DNA of 64,000 bases from Paracoccus aestuariivivens (GCF_009711225.1 NZ_WMIE01000019.1:1-64000); one strand, 5' to 3'; shown: positions 9,085 through 18,564, counted from the first letter of the stretch. The notes: a model not told the origin generated them from the sequence alone. Numbers and translations: made by a program.

Positions 9085-11328
9085 ATGAAGATCCACGACC
9101 AAGTCGAATGCCTGATCTCGCAGATGTCTCTGGACGAAAAGATCGGACAGCTGAACCTGTTGCCCGCAGGCGAAGGTCTTGTCACCGGGGCACACCAGCC
9201 GACCTCGCTTTCGAAACGTCTGGACGCAGGGCAGGTCGGCGCAATTTTCGGCACCAAATCCCTTGCCTCGGCGCGTGCCATGCAGGAACGCGCATTGGCC
9301 GGATCGCGGCTGGGGATTCCGCTGTTCTTCGCCGAGGATGTGATCCACGGGCACCGGACGGTTTTCCCGCTGAACATCGCGATGGCCTGCAGCTGGGATA
9401 TGCAGCTGATCGAGAAAACCTCCGCATATGCCGCCGCCGAGGCCGCCGCCGAAGGGTTGCATCAGGTTTACGGCCCCATGCTTGATATCAGCCGCGATCC
9501 CCGCTGGGGCCGTGTGGCCGAGGGCCCCGGGGAAGATGCCCTGCTGGCTTCGCGTATCGCGGTTGCCGCAACGCGCGGCTTGCAAGGCTTTGGCTTGGGC
9601 TCTGAAGGTCGGGTGGCCGCTTGCCTGAAGCATTTCGTGGCTTACGGCGCACCACAATCCGGTCGCGATTATGACAATGTCAGCCTCGCATGGGAGGATC
9701 TGATCGAGACCTACCTGCCGCCCTTCCTCGCAGGGATAGATGCGGGGGCGGCCAGCATCATGGTAGCCTTCAACGCGGTGAACAAACTGCCGATGCACGC
9801 GAATGGCCCACTGATCGAAGGCTGGTTGCGGGGGCGGCATGGTTTCAACGGCCTCGTTGTTTCGGATTACACCGGCGTGAAGGAACTGGCGGCGCATGGG
9901 CTGGGCCAACCCGCCGTGTCCGTTGCGCGCGCGCTACATGCGGGCGTCGATATGGATATGGTCGGTGAAGACTACCTGCGCGAATTGCCATCCCTTTTGC
10001 GCGACGGGTTGCACGCTTCGGACGCCGGTTTTTCGCTTTCCGCAGACCAGATCGCAGATCTTGTGACGCGCGCCTGTCGGCGTGTCCTGACCTTCAAATC
10101 TCGATTAGGCCTTCTCGACGATCCCTTTCGCGGGCTGGGCGGCAAACCGAAAGCGCCCTCGCGCGCCAAAGGGCGCAAACTTGCGCGGCAAGCGGCAACC
10201 CGTTCAGCAGTTTTGCTGAAGAATAGCGGACTGCTGCCTTTAGCGTCCGATACCAAGGTCGCCCTGATCGGCCCCTTCGCGGCGGATCGGGCGAATATGC
10301 TGGGAACATGGGCCGTATCGGGACGTGCCGAGGACGTCATCCCCCTGAACGAAGCCATCGCAACCTTGACCGGAAACGTCCCAGAAACAGCTTGGGGCGC
10401 CAATATCGTTGACGAGCCTTGGCTGGAGCAACGCCTGAATGTCCATGGCGTGACCGTGACCCGCGATCCGCGCAGCGAGGCGGAACTTCTGGCCGAGGCG
10501 GTGGCACTGGCAGCCACATCGGATGTGATCATCGCGGCTGTTGGCGAGGCCAAGGAGCATGCGGGCGAGTCCTCGTCGCGCCTGTCGCCCGATCTGCCAG
10601 CCTCGCAACGCCGCCTGATTGCGGCGCTGGCAAGCACAGGCAAGCCCTTGCTGGTGGTGGTCTTTGCCGGACGCCCGCTTGCCATTGGCGGGATTGCCGC
10701 GCAGGCCGACGCCCTGCTTTACGCGTGGCACGGCGGTGTCGCTGGCCCCGAAGGCGTCGCGGATCTGATCTTCGGCGCAACCGAGCCGACGGCTCGCCTT
10801 GCCGTGTCGCTGCCACGCCATACGGCCGAGGTGCCCCTGACCTATGCCTGCGACCCGACCGGACGTCCGGCAAGAGACCACTTCACCAAATTCCTGACCG
10901 GCTGGCTGGACCTGCCCGACGATGCGCCTTCATTCCCGTTCGGCTTCGGTCTTGGCTTTAGCCGGATCGACTATGCCCCGCCCCGCCTGTCGCGCAAGAC
11001 GGCGACGGCGGATCAAGCCGTCACTCTGCGGATCGGCGTCAAGAATACCGGCCCTCGCCCGACAGTAGAAACCGTGCAGCTTTACGCCAGCGATCCGGTC
11101 GCCCGCGTCACGCGACCAAGGCGAAAGCTGATCGACTTCAAACAGGTTCCACTTAATCCCGGCCAACGTCGTCTGGTCACATTCCAGATCACTGCCGATC
11201 AGTTCAGCTACCCGCTCGCCCCTTCGCTTGAAAGCGCTGAATGGGTTCGCGATCCGGGAGGGATCCAACTGCATGTCGGCCCGAACAGCCGCGATACCCA
11301 GATGGTGGAACTGACATGGCTAACGTAA
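9085..11328 (+). CDS. Glycoside hydrolase family 3 beta-glucosidase, apparently cytoplasmic
   Basis: 747 aa, BglX-like length. The order is a TIM-barrel-like GH3 N domain (about 5-340) with FAEDVIHG, DPRWGR, CLKHFVAYGA and the nucleophile motif VVSDYTG (Asp261), an alpha/beta C domain (about 365-590), and a fibronectin-III-like domain (about 640-747). Unlike E. coli BglX it has no signal peptide: it starts MKIHDQVECL. It should release glucose from the non-reducing end of beta-glucosides. Linkage cannot be read off, but GH3 enzymes next to GH144-type enzymes are known from beta-1,2-glucan loci. A GGAGAGG Shine-Dalgarno precedes the ATG. The 3' end overlaps the next gene by 13 nt. Confidence 0.93.
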   Translation: MKIHDQVECLISQMSLDEKIGQLNLLPAGEGLVTGAHQPTSLSKRLDAGQVGAIFGTKSLASARAMQERALAGSRLGIPLFFAEDVIHGHRTVFPLNIAMACSWDMQLIEKTSAYAAAEAAAEGLHQVYGPMLDISRDPRWGRVAEGPGEDALLASRIAVAATRGLQGFGLGSEGRVAACLKHFVAYGAPQSGRDYDNVSLAWEDLIETYLPPFLAGIDAGAASIMVAFNAVNKLPMHANGPLIEGWLRGRHGFNGLVVSDYTGVKELAAHGLGQPAVSVARALHAGVDMDMVGEDYLRELPSLLRDGLHASDAGFSLSADQIADLVTRACRRVLTFKSRLGLLDDPFRGLGGKPKAPSRAKGRKLARQAATRSAVLLKNSGLLPLASDTKVALIGPFAADRANMLGTWAVSGRAEDVIPLNEAIATLTGNVPETAWGANIVDEPWLEQRLNVHGVTVTRDPRSEAELLAEAVALAATSDVIIAAVGEAKEHAGESSSRLSPDLPASQRRLIAALASTGKPLLVVVFAGRPLAIGGIAAQADALLYAWHGGVAGPEGVADLIFGATEPTARLAVSLPRHTAEVPLTYACDPTGRPARDHFTKFLTGWLDLPDDAPSFPFGFGLGFSRIDYAPPRLSRKTATADQAVTLRIGVKNTGPRPTVETVQLYASDPVARVTRPRRKLIDFKQVPLNPGQRRLVTFQITADQFSYPLAPSLESAEWVRDPGGIQLHVGPNSRDTQMVELTWLT

Positions 11329-12659
11329 TCAGGGGCCTGGACGATGCGGCACTGCGCGACCGCGTGGCACAGGCCACCGCGCTGTATTTCCTTGATTGGA
11401 GCCACCCCGTCAGCGGCATGGCCCGTGAGCGCAGCGCAGGCGATTTCGGCTATGACGTCGCCGAGACCGTCTGCACCGGAGGAACCGGCTTCGGCCTCCT
11501 TGCCCAGATCGTTGCGGTCGAGCGCGGATGGCGACCACGCCGCGAGGTTCTGGACCGCCTTGAGCGGATACTGGGTTTTCTGGAGACCGCCGACCGGTTT
11601 CACGGGGTCTATCCGCATTTCCTGAACGGCACGACCGGACGCGTCCTACCCTTCATGGTTGGCGACGACGGCGGCGATCTGGTCGAGACGGCCTTTCTGA
11701 TGCTCGGCCTTCTGGGGGCGGCGGCCTATTTCCGCGAAGAACCGTCCTTGGGTACCCGCATTCAGACGCTGTTTGACGCGGTGGAATGGACCGCCCATCT
11801 GCGCGAGGATGGCGCGGTCATGTGGCATCGCCACCCTGATCGGGCATGGACGCCGAAATCGCTGCCGATTCGTGGCTGGAACGAGGCATTTCCGGTTTTC
11901 GTCCTTGGCACCGGCTCGCTTTCCCATCCGCTGCCCACATCCTCCTATCATCAAAGCTGGGCCATGGCACCGGCCTTCAGGAACGGGCAAACCTATGGCG
12001 GGATGGTCCTGCCCTTGGGACTGGATTGGGGCGGGCCACTGTTTCTGTCGCAGTATCCGTTTCTCGGCATCGACCCGCGCGGCCTGCGCGATGCCTATGC
12101 CGATTACGGCGAGCAGGCCCGCATCCATGCTTTGATCAACCGCTACCACTGTCTGCAAAATCCGCATGGCTGGAAAGGTTACGGCGCGACCCTTTGGGGT
12201 CTGACGGCTAGCGACGACCCGACCGGATATGTCGCGCATTCCCCGACCGAGGATACTGGCGTCATCACCCCCACCGCCGCGCTTGGCTCGTTTCCTTTCG
12301 CCCCACACGAGGCAATGCCGGTCCTGCGCCACCTGCATGACGATCTGGGTGCGCAAATCTGGGGCGAAGCCGGATTCGTCGATGCCTTCAGCCCAAGTCA
12401 TGACTGGACAGCCGAAAGCCGCCTTGCCGTCGATCAGGCCCCCATCGTCATCGGGCTAGAAAATTACCGCTCGGGTTTGATCTGGCGGCTTGTCTCGGCT
12501 CGGCCCGAGATACGCCGCGGCCTTGGGGCGCTTGGTTTTACCGCGCCCTATCTCACGACTGGAACAGCGCCCGAACCGCCTTGTCCCGAGCCGCAGCAGC
12601 CTCTAGAAATGCCGCCGCCGACCATGTCAGATCAAGCGATGAGACCCCTGCCCCTGTAA
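11316..12659 (+). CDS. Glycoamylase-domain protein (GH144-like, putative endo-beta-glucanase)
   Basis: 447 aa from the ATG at 11316, which overlaps the GH3 stop; the frame stays open upstream but only inside GH3. It matches the glycoamylase-like (PF10091) family: YFLDWSHPVSGMARERS near the N-terminus, ETVCTGGTGFG, HFLNGTTGRVLPF, DDGGDLVETAFLM, ISP-like TPTAALGSFPFAP, and a C-terminal DQAPIVIGLENYRSG. Members include GH144 endo-beta-1,2-glucanases; others are uncharacterised. No signal peptide is visible, so it seems cytoplasmic. The last 35 codons form a Pro-rich tail that overlaps the convergent GH15 gene by 107 bp and is probably not part of the fold. Confidence 0.8.
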   Translation: MANVIRGLDDAALRDRVAQATALYFLDWSHPVSGMARERSAGDFGYDVAETVCTGGTGFGLLAQIVAVERGWRPRREVLDRLERILGFLETADRFHGVYPHFLNGTTGRVLPFMVGDDGGDLVETAFLMLGLLGAAAYFREEPSLGTRIQTLFDAVEWTAHLREDGAVMWHRHPDRAWTPKSLPIRGWNEAFPVFVLGTGSLSHPLPTSSYHQSWAMAPAFRNGQTYGGMVLPLGLDWGGPLFLSQYPFLGIDPRGLRDAYADYGEQARIHALINRYHCLQNPHGWKGYGATLWGLTASDDPTGYVAHSPTEDTGVITPTAALGSFPFAPHEAMPVLRHLHDDLGAQIWGEAGFVDAFSPSHDWTAESRLAVDQAPIVIGLENYRSGLIWRLVSARPEIRRGLGALGFTAPYLTTGTAPEPPCPEPQQPLEMPPPTMSDQAMRPLPL

Positions 12660-13848
12660 CGCGGTCGAACTGTTCGGGCAAAGCACCGGCGGGTTCGGGC
12701 GCAACTTGCTGGATCAGCGCCAGCCACGCTTCGGCCTTTTCAAAGGCAGCGCGATCATTGGTCTGGGCGGCGATCCGGTAATGCAACTCGGCAAAACCCA
12801 GCGTCGTCGGATACCATGGATTGCCGTTGAAGTATTTGTCTTCGGGCCAACGCCCGATTGCAGGAACCTCGCGCCCTTGATTGATCGGGTAAAGCCGCGC
12901 GAATACGCGTTCCAGCGCCGCTGCCGTCGCGCGGGTTCGTGGATCTGACACGGCGAAGGGGCCATCGGTACGGCGGGCGTGTAGAATGGCAAGGCAGGTC
13001 GCGCTGTCCAGCCTGCCCTCGGTCGCCTCAACGCTTTCCCGCCAACCACCGCTCGGCCTGTCCAGCGCCTGCTTTATCAGGCCTTCCAGACGGCCCGCCG
13101 CCTGCCGCATCGCCGGATCGGGGCGGCCGAACCAGACGCTACCCCGATCCAGCGCATCCCATTGGACGATCAGCGTAAATGTCGTGCGCCGCTTTGGGGC
13201 CTCCTCCCACGGACCGATGCTTAAACGACCAGCCGTCTGCATAACCCGCGCGAGGTCACGGGCGATCAGACCCCGTGCATCCGGAAAATCGGCATCGGGC
13301 AGATCGTCCAGAACGGACATGAGCGCCGTCGCCCTCAATGCGGGGCCGTCATCCTGTGGCCTGTTCCATTGCTCAGGATCCGGTAAGCCATCCACCGCGA
13401 AACGCGGCTCTTCCATCCACGCATCGCCCTGCAAGGCCGCCAGCTCGGCATCAGGGCGCAGGTATTCCAAATGGCTTGGCATAGTCGAGCCCCGCAACGG
13501 ATTGGTCGCGGGGCCGAAGCGTTTCGGGTCAGAGATGAACAGCGAGAAACCGATGAAATCTGCGATGAAGCGCAGCCAGAACGGGCGGGAGTCGGGATCA
13601 GCCGCGATAGCGCACGGCACTGCGCGCAGCACAATGGCGGAATCGCGGACCCAGTGATGGAAATAATCCGGCTCGGGGTCCCAGTGCGTAATACGGGGCG
13701 AAGCAAGGACAGAGCCGGCAGCGGGCCGGACAGTCCAGCCGAAACCGGCGCGATGGCGGGTCAAATGCGTCGCTGAACAGGCATTCCGCATCGCGCGCGC
13801 CGAGGCAAAGCGCTGCGCCGCAATCCAAAGCGGATCGGGGAAGTTCAC
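12553..13848 (-). CDS. Glycoside hydrolase family 15 glucoamylase, no signal peptide
   Basis: 431 aa. It carries fungal-type GH15 motifs: PDYFHHWVRDSA (about 60-71), EEPRFAVDG then WNRPQDDGPALRATAL (about 161-176), a PWEEA segment holding the likely catalytic acid (E215/E216), and LPEQFD with the likely base E392, followed by DLTWSAAAFL. It should cut alpha-glucosidic bonds from non-reducing ends, releasing glucose. I set the start at the GTG at 13848: it overlaps the upstream hydrolase stop (TAGTG) and sits 5 nt after GGAGG. The frame is open further upstream, but only within that hydrolase gene. No export signal is present. The gene is convergent with the GH144-like gene. Confidence 0.85.
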   Translation of the reverse strand: MNFPDPLWIAAQRFASARAMRNACSATHLTRHRAGFGWTVRPAAGSVLASPRITHWDPEPDYFHHWVRDSAIVLRAVPCAIAADPDSRPFWLRFIADFIGFSLFISDPKRFGPATNPLRGSTMPSHLEYLRPDAELAALQGDAWMEEPRFAVDGLPDPEQWNRPQDDGPALRATALMSVLDDLPDADFPDARGLIARDLARVMQTAGRLSIGPWEEAPKRRTTFTLIVQWDALDRGSVWFGRPDPAMRQAAGRLEGLIKQALDRPSGGWRESVEATEGRLDSATCLAILHARRTDGPFAVSDPRTRATAAALERVFARLYPINQGREVPAIGRWPEDKYFNGNPWYPTTLGFAELHYRIAAQTNDRAAFEKAEAWLALIQQVAPEPAGALPEQFDRVTGAGVSSLDLTWSAAAFLEAAAARDKAVRALFQS

Positions 13849-14594
13849 TAGGCCTCCAGCATCGACAAGGCGAGTGACAGCACGCGGGCGCAGGCCTCGC
13901 CCGCAGGGCAATGGTGTTCGTCGGGAAGTGCCGCGAAGAACCTCGCATTCGGTGCCGCGTCGAAATAGCTGTGCGCATCTTTGAGCGGGATCAGCCCGTC
14001 CGCCCCTCCGGTCACGACGGCCAGCGGCGCTGTCATCCGGTGCAGGGCGGGCGCGGCATCCGCAACCTGCATCTCGGCGAAATAGGCAGGGGCCTCGCGG
14101 CGGACCTCGTCTATCGCGCCCTGCCCCATTGCCTCGCGCGCCAACAGAAGCGCCCGCCCCGACAGAACCGGAGACATGGCCAGAACATGATGAGCATCGG
14201 CCCCGGCCCCCAGTTGCGCGACCGCGTACCCCCCCAGACTATGGCCCGCAAGCGCACGCGAGCCATGCGGCCATTCGCGTGCGATCCAGTCCCAAGCGGC
14301 ACGGGCCGCATCGATATGACCGGAAAAGGTCACGCGATCCGCAGGGCCGGACTCAGGCAAGGCAGCGGAATAAGGCAGTTCGGGGGCCACGACCCGCCAG
14401 CCCCGCGCCAGATATGCCTCGGCAATCTCGGCAATCTGGGCCTGATCAGGGGCGCCGTTCCTGCCATGAACCAACAGAACGGTTCCGACCGGATCGCCTG
14501 AACGCGCGGCGATGACCAATGGCAAAGCACCGAAGCGCGTCGATATTTCGATACGCTGGGCAGTAGCGGTCCAGTTGGGATGAGAATTGCTCAT
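13848..14594 (-). CDS. Alpha/beta-hydrolase
   Basis: 248 aa alpha/beta-hydrolase fold. LLVHGRNG forms the oxyanion-hole region, AGHSLGG (about residues 125-131) is the nucleophile elbow with the catalytic Ser, VTGGADGLIP carries the acid Asp, and DEHHC near the C-terminus carries the His. The substrate is unknown; esterase or deacylase activity on a decorated sugar is possible because the gene is translationally coupled to the GH15 glucoamylase. I took the ATG at 14594 (MSNSHPNW) because the fold begins shortly after it, although the frame continues upstream into the next divergent gene. No signal peptide is visible. Confidence 0.8.
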   Translation of the reverse strand: MSNSHPNWTATAQRIEISTRFGALPLVIAARSGDPVGTVLLVHGRNGAPDQAQIAEIAEAYLARGWRVVAPELPYSAALPESGPADRVTFSGHIDAARAAWDWIAREWPHGSRALAGHSLGGYAVAQLGAGADAHHVLAMSPVLSGRALLLAREAMGQGAIDEVRREAPAYFAEMQVADAAPALHRMTAPLAVVTGGADGLIPLKDAHSYFDAAPNARFFAALPDEHHCPAGEACARVLSLALSMLEA

Positions 14595-14727
14595 CTTACG
14601 GATTCTATATCGGCCCGTGTCCTGCGCCAAGACCCGCCCGCACGGGCAGGATAAACCACGTTTCTTGTCCGAATCCCCACGTTTCGCTAAAGTTAAGGCG
14701 GCACACACCGCACCAAGCCAGAATTTT

Positions 14728-14743
14728 CTTTGATTCATCAAAG
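14728..14743. promoter_or_regulatory. Dyad CTTTGA-N4-TCAAAG before the arylsulfatase gene
   Basis: Perfect 6-bp inverted repeat with a 4-nt centre, ending 4 nt before the GAGG Shine-Dalgarno of the sulfatase. It could be an operator or a leader hairpin that affects ribosome access. It lies in the 162-bp divergent region between the hydrolase and sulfatase genes. Confidence 0.35.
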
Positions 14744-14756
14744 TATGAGGCTGACC

Positions 14757-17120
14757 ATGCGTTCCTTGCAGATTGCCGCTATCGTCTCTGCCATTGCGAT
14801 TTCGCCGCCACTCGCAGCACAAGAAGCGAAGCCTTGGCCCGACCCCTCGACCCCCTCCGTCCTGCCGCGACCCGATTTCCGCTTCGAGGGAAACATCGGT
14901 CGCAGCATCGCGGACAGCGATCCGGCGCAATTCCCGCAGCCGGTGCAGGCCCCTGACGGTGCGCCGAACGTCGTGCTGATCCTGCTGGACGATGCGGGTT
15001 ACGGACAGTTCTCGACCTTTGGAGGCGGGATCACCTCGCCCACGATGGATGCCTTGGCGGCCGAGGGGCTGCGCTTCACCCGCTTCCACACCACGGCGCT
15101 TTGTTCGCCGACGCGGGCCGCGCTGATCACCGGTCGCAACCACCATTCCGTCGCTTCGGGCGTGATCGGAGAGGCCGCGACCGGTTATGACGGCTATACT
15201 TCGATCATCCCGAAAAGCGCCGGAACCATCGGCGAGGTGCTGCGCCAGAACGGTTACATGACCGCATGGATCGGCAAGAACCACAACACTCCGGCATGGG
15301 AAGGGAGCGCCGCCGGTCCCTTTGACCGCTGGGTCAATAGCCTTGGTTTCGACTATTTCTACGGCTTCAACGCCGGAGACATGAACCACTGGAACCCGAT
15401 CCTTTACGAGAACCGTAACCTTGTTCCGGCCTCGGCTGATCCCGACTATTTCCTGACGACCGATCTGGCCGATCACGCGATTTCATGGGTGCGGAAGGTC
15501 AAGACCATCGCGCCCACGCGGCCCTTCTTCCTTTATGTCGCAACCGGCGCGACCCATTCGCCGCATCAGGTTCCCGAGCAATGGACCGAACCCTTCAAGG
15601 GCAAGTTCGACGAGGGCTGGGACGCCTATCGCGAGCATACCCTTGCGCGGCAAAAGGAACTGGGCGTCGTACCCGAGAATACCGACCTGACCGTGCGCTC
15701 GGCGGGGCTGCCGGAATGGGCATCGTTGAACGACAACCAGAAACGGCTTTATTCCCGCATGATGGAGGTCTTTGCCGGTTACGGCGCGAATGCCGATCAC
15801 GAAATGGGCCGCGTGATCGAGGCGGTGAAATCGCTTCCGGGGGCCGAGAACACCATCTTCATCTATATCGCGGGCGACAACGGCTCCAGCGCCGAGGGCG
15901 GGCTTGAAGGCTCGGTCAACGAGAACCTGTTCTTCAACGGCTTCCCCGAGACATGGCAGGACAACATCAAGGTCATCGACGAGCTTGGAGGACCGAAACA
16001 TTTCAACCACTTCCCCTCGGCCTGGGCGCATGCGATGGACACGCCGTTCCAATGGACCAAGCAGGTCGCAAGCCATTTCGGCGGCACGCGCAACCCGATG
16101 ATCATCTCGTGGCCCGGCAAGATCACCGACGCCGGTGGGGTCCGCTCGCAATTCACCCATACGATCGACATCGTTCCGACGCTTTATCGGGTCATCGGCA
16201 TCACCCCGCCCGAAACATTGAATGGCATCGCCCAGAAGCCGATCGAGGGCATCAGCTTTGCGGACACGCTTCTGGACGGGAACGCGCCCGAGCATCGCAC
16301 CAAGCAGTATTTCGAACTGCTGGGCAATCGCGGCATGTATCAGGACGGCTGGATGGCCTCGGCTCCGGCTTCGGCGCCTTGGGTTTCGGTCCGCGAGGCC
16401 TATGATCCCGACAAGCAAAAATGGGAGCTTTACAACGTCGCTCAGGACTTCAGCCAGGCCCATGACCTCGCCACCGAGAACCCCGAGAAACTGCGCCAGT
16501 TGCAGGATCTGTGGTGGGCCGAGGCCGCGCGCTACGACGTTCTGCCGTTGGACGGTCGAGCGGTCGAGCGCCTCAATGCCGAAGCGATGGGGCGGCCGGT
16601 CTTGTCCGGCGATGCCAAAAGCTTCACCTATTATCCCGGACAGGTGGGGCTCGCGGCGGATGCGTCTCCGCGCGTTCTGAACAAGTCGTGGACAATTACC
16701 GCGAATGTCGATGTTCCGGCTGAAAACGCCAACGGAATGATCGTAACACAGGGCGGCTTGGTCGGCGGCTACGGGCTTTACCTCAAGGACGGTAAACCGA
16801 GTTTCGTCTATAACTACCTTTCGCTCGACCGCCCGACGATCACCGCCACCGATCCTTTACCGGCGGGCAAGGTCAAGCTGGAACTCGATTTCGCCTATCA
16901 CGGCGCGGCAGGAGAGATGGGAAAAGGCGCCACCGTCACCATGAAGGTCAACGGAACCGAGGTTGCCAAGGGCGAGATCGAAAAGACCATCCCGATCCAG
17001 ATGGCGCTTGGCGAAGGGCTGGATATCGGCATGGATGTTGGCTCGGCGGTGGACTTCAACTATCAGCTTCCGTTCACCTTTACCGGCCAGATCGAGGACG
17101 TGACCGTCGCGCTGAAATAG
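14757..17120 (+). CDS. Periplasmic arylsulfatase
   Basis: 787 aa from the ATG at 14757, 6 nt after GAGG; upstream in-frame starts lack a Shine-Dalgarno and would spoil the signal peptide. Residues 1-22 are a Sec signal (cleavage near LAA-QE). The sulfatase domain has metal-binding LLDDAGYG (D78, D79) and CSPTR with Cys116, the residue converted to formylglycine; C-x-P-x-R is the form used by aerobic FGE-type maturation. Later GDNGSSAEGG supplies further metal ligands. A C-terminal beta-rich domain of about 150 aa follows (about 630-787), as in long proteobacterial arylsulfatases. It hydrolyses sulfate esters; substrate unknown. No maturase gene is visible nearby. Confidence 0.92.
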   Translation: MRSLQIAAIVSAIAISPPLAAQEAKPWPDPSTPSVLPRPDFRFEGNIGRSIADSDPAQFPQPVQAPDGAPNVVLILLDDAGYGQFSTFGGGITSPTMDALAAEGLRFTRFHTTALCSPTRAALITGRNHHSVASGVIGEAATGYDGYTSIIPKSAGTIGEVLRQNGYMTAWIGKNHNTPAWEGSAAGPFDRWVNSLGFDYFYGFNAGDMNHWNPILYENRNLVPASADPDYFLTTDLADHAISWVRKVKTIAPTRPFFLYVATGATHSPHQVPEQWTEPFKGKFDEGWDAYREHTLARQKELGVVPENTDLTVRSAGLPEWASLNDNQKRLYSRMMEVFAGYGANADHEMGRVIEAVKSLPGAENTIFIYIAGDNGSSAEGGLEGSVNENLFFNGFPETWQDNIKVIDELGGPKHFNHFPSAWAHAMDTPFQWTKQVASHFGGTRNPMIISWPGKITDAGGVRSQFTHTIDIVPTLYRVIGITPPETLNGIAQKPIEGISFADTLLDGNAPEHRTKQYFELLGNRGMYQDGWMASAPASAPWVSVREAYDPDKQKWELYNVAQDFSQAHDLATENPEKLRQLQDLWWAEAARYDVLPLDGRAVERLNAEAMGRPVLSGDAKSFTYYPGQVGLAADASPRVLNKSWTITANVDVPAENANGMIVTQGGLVGGYGLYLKDGKPSFVYNYLSLDRPTITATDPLPAGKVKLELDFAYHGAAGEMGKGATVTMKVNGTEVAKGEIEKTIPIQMALGEGLDIGMDVGSAVDFNYQLPFTFTGQIEDVTVALK

Positions 17121-17225
17121 CACGGTTGCGTGACAAGGGATCGGGCCTCTCCGCAGGGGCCCGAGACCGGATTATCTGCAGCGACCGCCACTTCAGGAGC
17201 TTTCATTGCAGGGGTCCATGCTGAA

Positions 17226-17579
17226 ATGAACGGCTCCAACTCTGTTGCTTCGGTCACTCTTGTTATTTCCGCAATCGCCGAGATCGCGACGGGTCTTGCC
17301 CTTGTGGTCCGGCCAAGCCCCCTTGCCGAATTGCTGCTGGGCGTGGAAATTTTTGGGGTCGCCGTAGGGTTCGCCCGTATCGCCGGAATCGCATTGGTCG
17401 GCCTCGGCATCGCGTGCTGGCCCGGATCGCCACGCGCCGGAATGATCATCTATGGCTTCGCCGTGGCGGTTTACCTCGCCTATCTGGCGATTTCCGGCGT
17501 GGCGACCGGCGTCGCGATCTGGCCGGTCATTGTGGCACATCTGACCATCAGCGCCGCGCTGCTTTGGTTCCGTCGTTAA
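17226..17579 (+). CDS. Small four-helix membrane protein of unknown function
   Basis: 117 aa from the ATG at 17226. Four hydrophobic segments are visible: about 8-26, 38-58, 68-88 and 92-112, with few charges and a C-terminal FRR. I do not recognise the family. It follows the arylsulfatase by 105 bp on the same strand and may be cotranscribed. A 7-bp GC hairpin sits between them (17141-17164). The frame stays open 32 codons upstream, but the extra residues look non-coding. Confidence 0.6.
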   Translation: MNGSNSVASVTLVISAIAEIATGLALVVRPSPLAELLLGVEIFGVAVGFARIAGIALVGLGIACWPGSPRAGMIIYGFAVAVYLAYLAISGVATGVAIWPVIVAHLTISAALLWFRR

Positions 17580-17599
17580 AGGCGTAGCGCCATTTCCCG

Positions 17600-18331
17600 T
17601 CAGAACCGGAAATTCAGTCCGATAACCGGACCACTCAGTGAAATATCGGAATCGAGCCCGCCGATCTCTTGCTCAAGCTCCATGTGGCGGTATCCGCCTT
17701 GCACGGCCCAGCGTTCGTTGAAGCGGTAGCCAATAGTCGCCACACCCTGCCATGTGGTGTCGTCGCCCGAAGTCTGGCCATAGTCGAAATAGGCGGTGGC
17801 GAACCATTTCTCGCTGATCGGGGCAGTAAAGCGTCCCGCGACAAGCGGAACGACCCAGCTTTTGCTACCACCGAATGCGCGGTCACCGCCAATCTGGCCA
17901 GCATCCAGACCGATATCCAGATCCACATCGAAGGCCCGCAGACCAAGCCCGATATCCGCTGTCAGTCTTTCCGTGTCATAGCTGCGATAAAGCGCGTATC
18001 CCGAAACCGCCGACAGTTCGGTTGCTATCTCGCCTTGCGAAAATGCCAGACCAAAGGGTGTGTCCTTGCTGGTCGAAAGCTTGGCATAAACGCCATCGAA
18101 CAGGAGGCCCCATTTGTCGCGGCGCGCCTCGAACGTGCCCATGAACGCCATGTCGAGATTGTCGAGAACATTCCCGCCACTGGAACGGCTATTCAACTCG
18201 CCTAGCGGCGTCTGGACGCTCGCGTCCAATCCGGGGATCCAGGCGTAGATATTCGCCGAATAGGTCCACTCGCCCTCTTGCGCGTGGACGGATAGCGGCA
18301 GGAGAGCCAAAAGCACTACCAGTGACCGCAT
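17600..18331 (-). CDS. Outer-membrane beta-barrel protein
   Basis: 243 aa. The signal peptide is residues 1-17 (cleavage near VHA-QE). The mature part alternates aromatic and polar residues in short strands (WTYSANIYAWIPG, WGLLFDGVYAKL, FATAYFDYGQT, YRFNERWAVQGGYRHME) and ends VIGLNFRF, with a terminal Phe for barrel insertion. This resembles a conserved family of about 8-10-strand proteobacterial barrels without known function. AGGAGAAG precedes the start. It is convergent with the small membrane-protein gene and divergent from the broken gene at 18565. Confidence 0.8.
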   Translation of the reverse strand: MRSLVVLLALLPLSVHAQEGEWTYSANIYAWIPGLDASVQTPLGELNSRSSGGNVLDNLDMAFMGTFEARRDKWGLLFDGVYAKLSTSKDTPFGLAFSQGEIATELSAVSGYALYRSYDTERLTADIGLGLRAFDVDLDIGLDAGQIGGDRAFGGSKSWVVPLVAGRFTAPISEKWFATAYFDYGQTSGDDTTWQGVATIGYRFNERWAVQGGYRHMELEQEIGGLDSDISLSGPVIGLNFRF

Positions 18332-18564
18332 TCGCGCTTCTCCTGTTCGAAGATGGCGACATCATAACATTTCCCGCGCGTTTGCGGAAACTTCACGTGG
18401 GTCGATCCTGCGAATTTTCGTTGGCTCGGGGACGGGGCGGTCTCGTGGACCGAAAAATTTCGCTGATCAAAACGAAAAGTGGCGCAATACGTCCCGATCC
18501 GGCAACACCCGATAGACGCCTGCCATCACCTCGCCCCCGCCGCGACCGGACAAAGGATGGAGAC

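Noticed and set aside
17141..17164. 7-bp GC inverted repeat after the arylsulfatase gene as a terminator
   Set aside because: Loop is long and no T-run follows; a short same-strand gene comes next, so termination is not supported.
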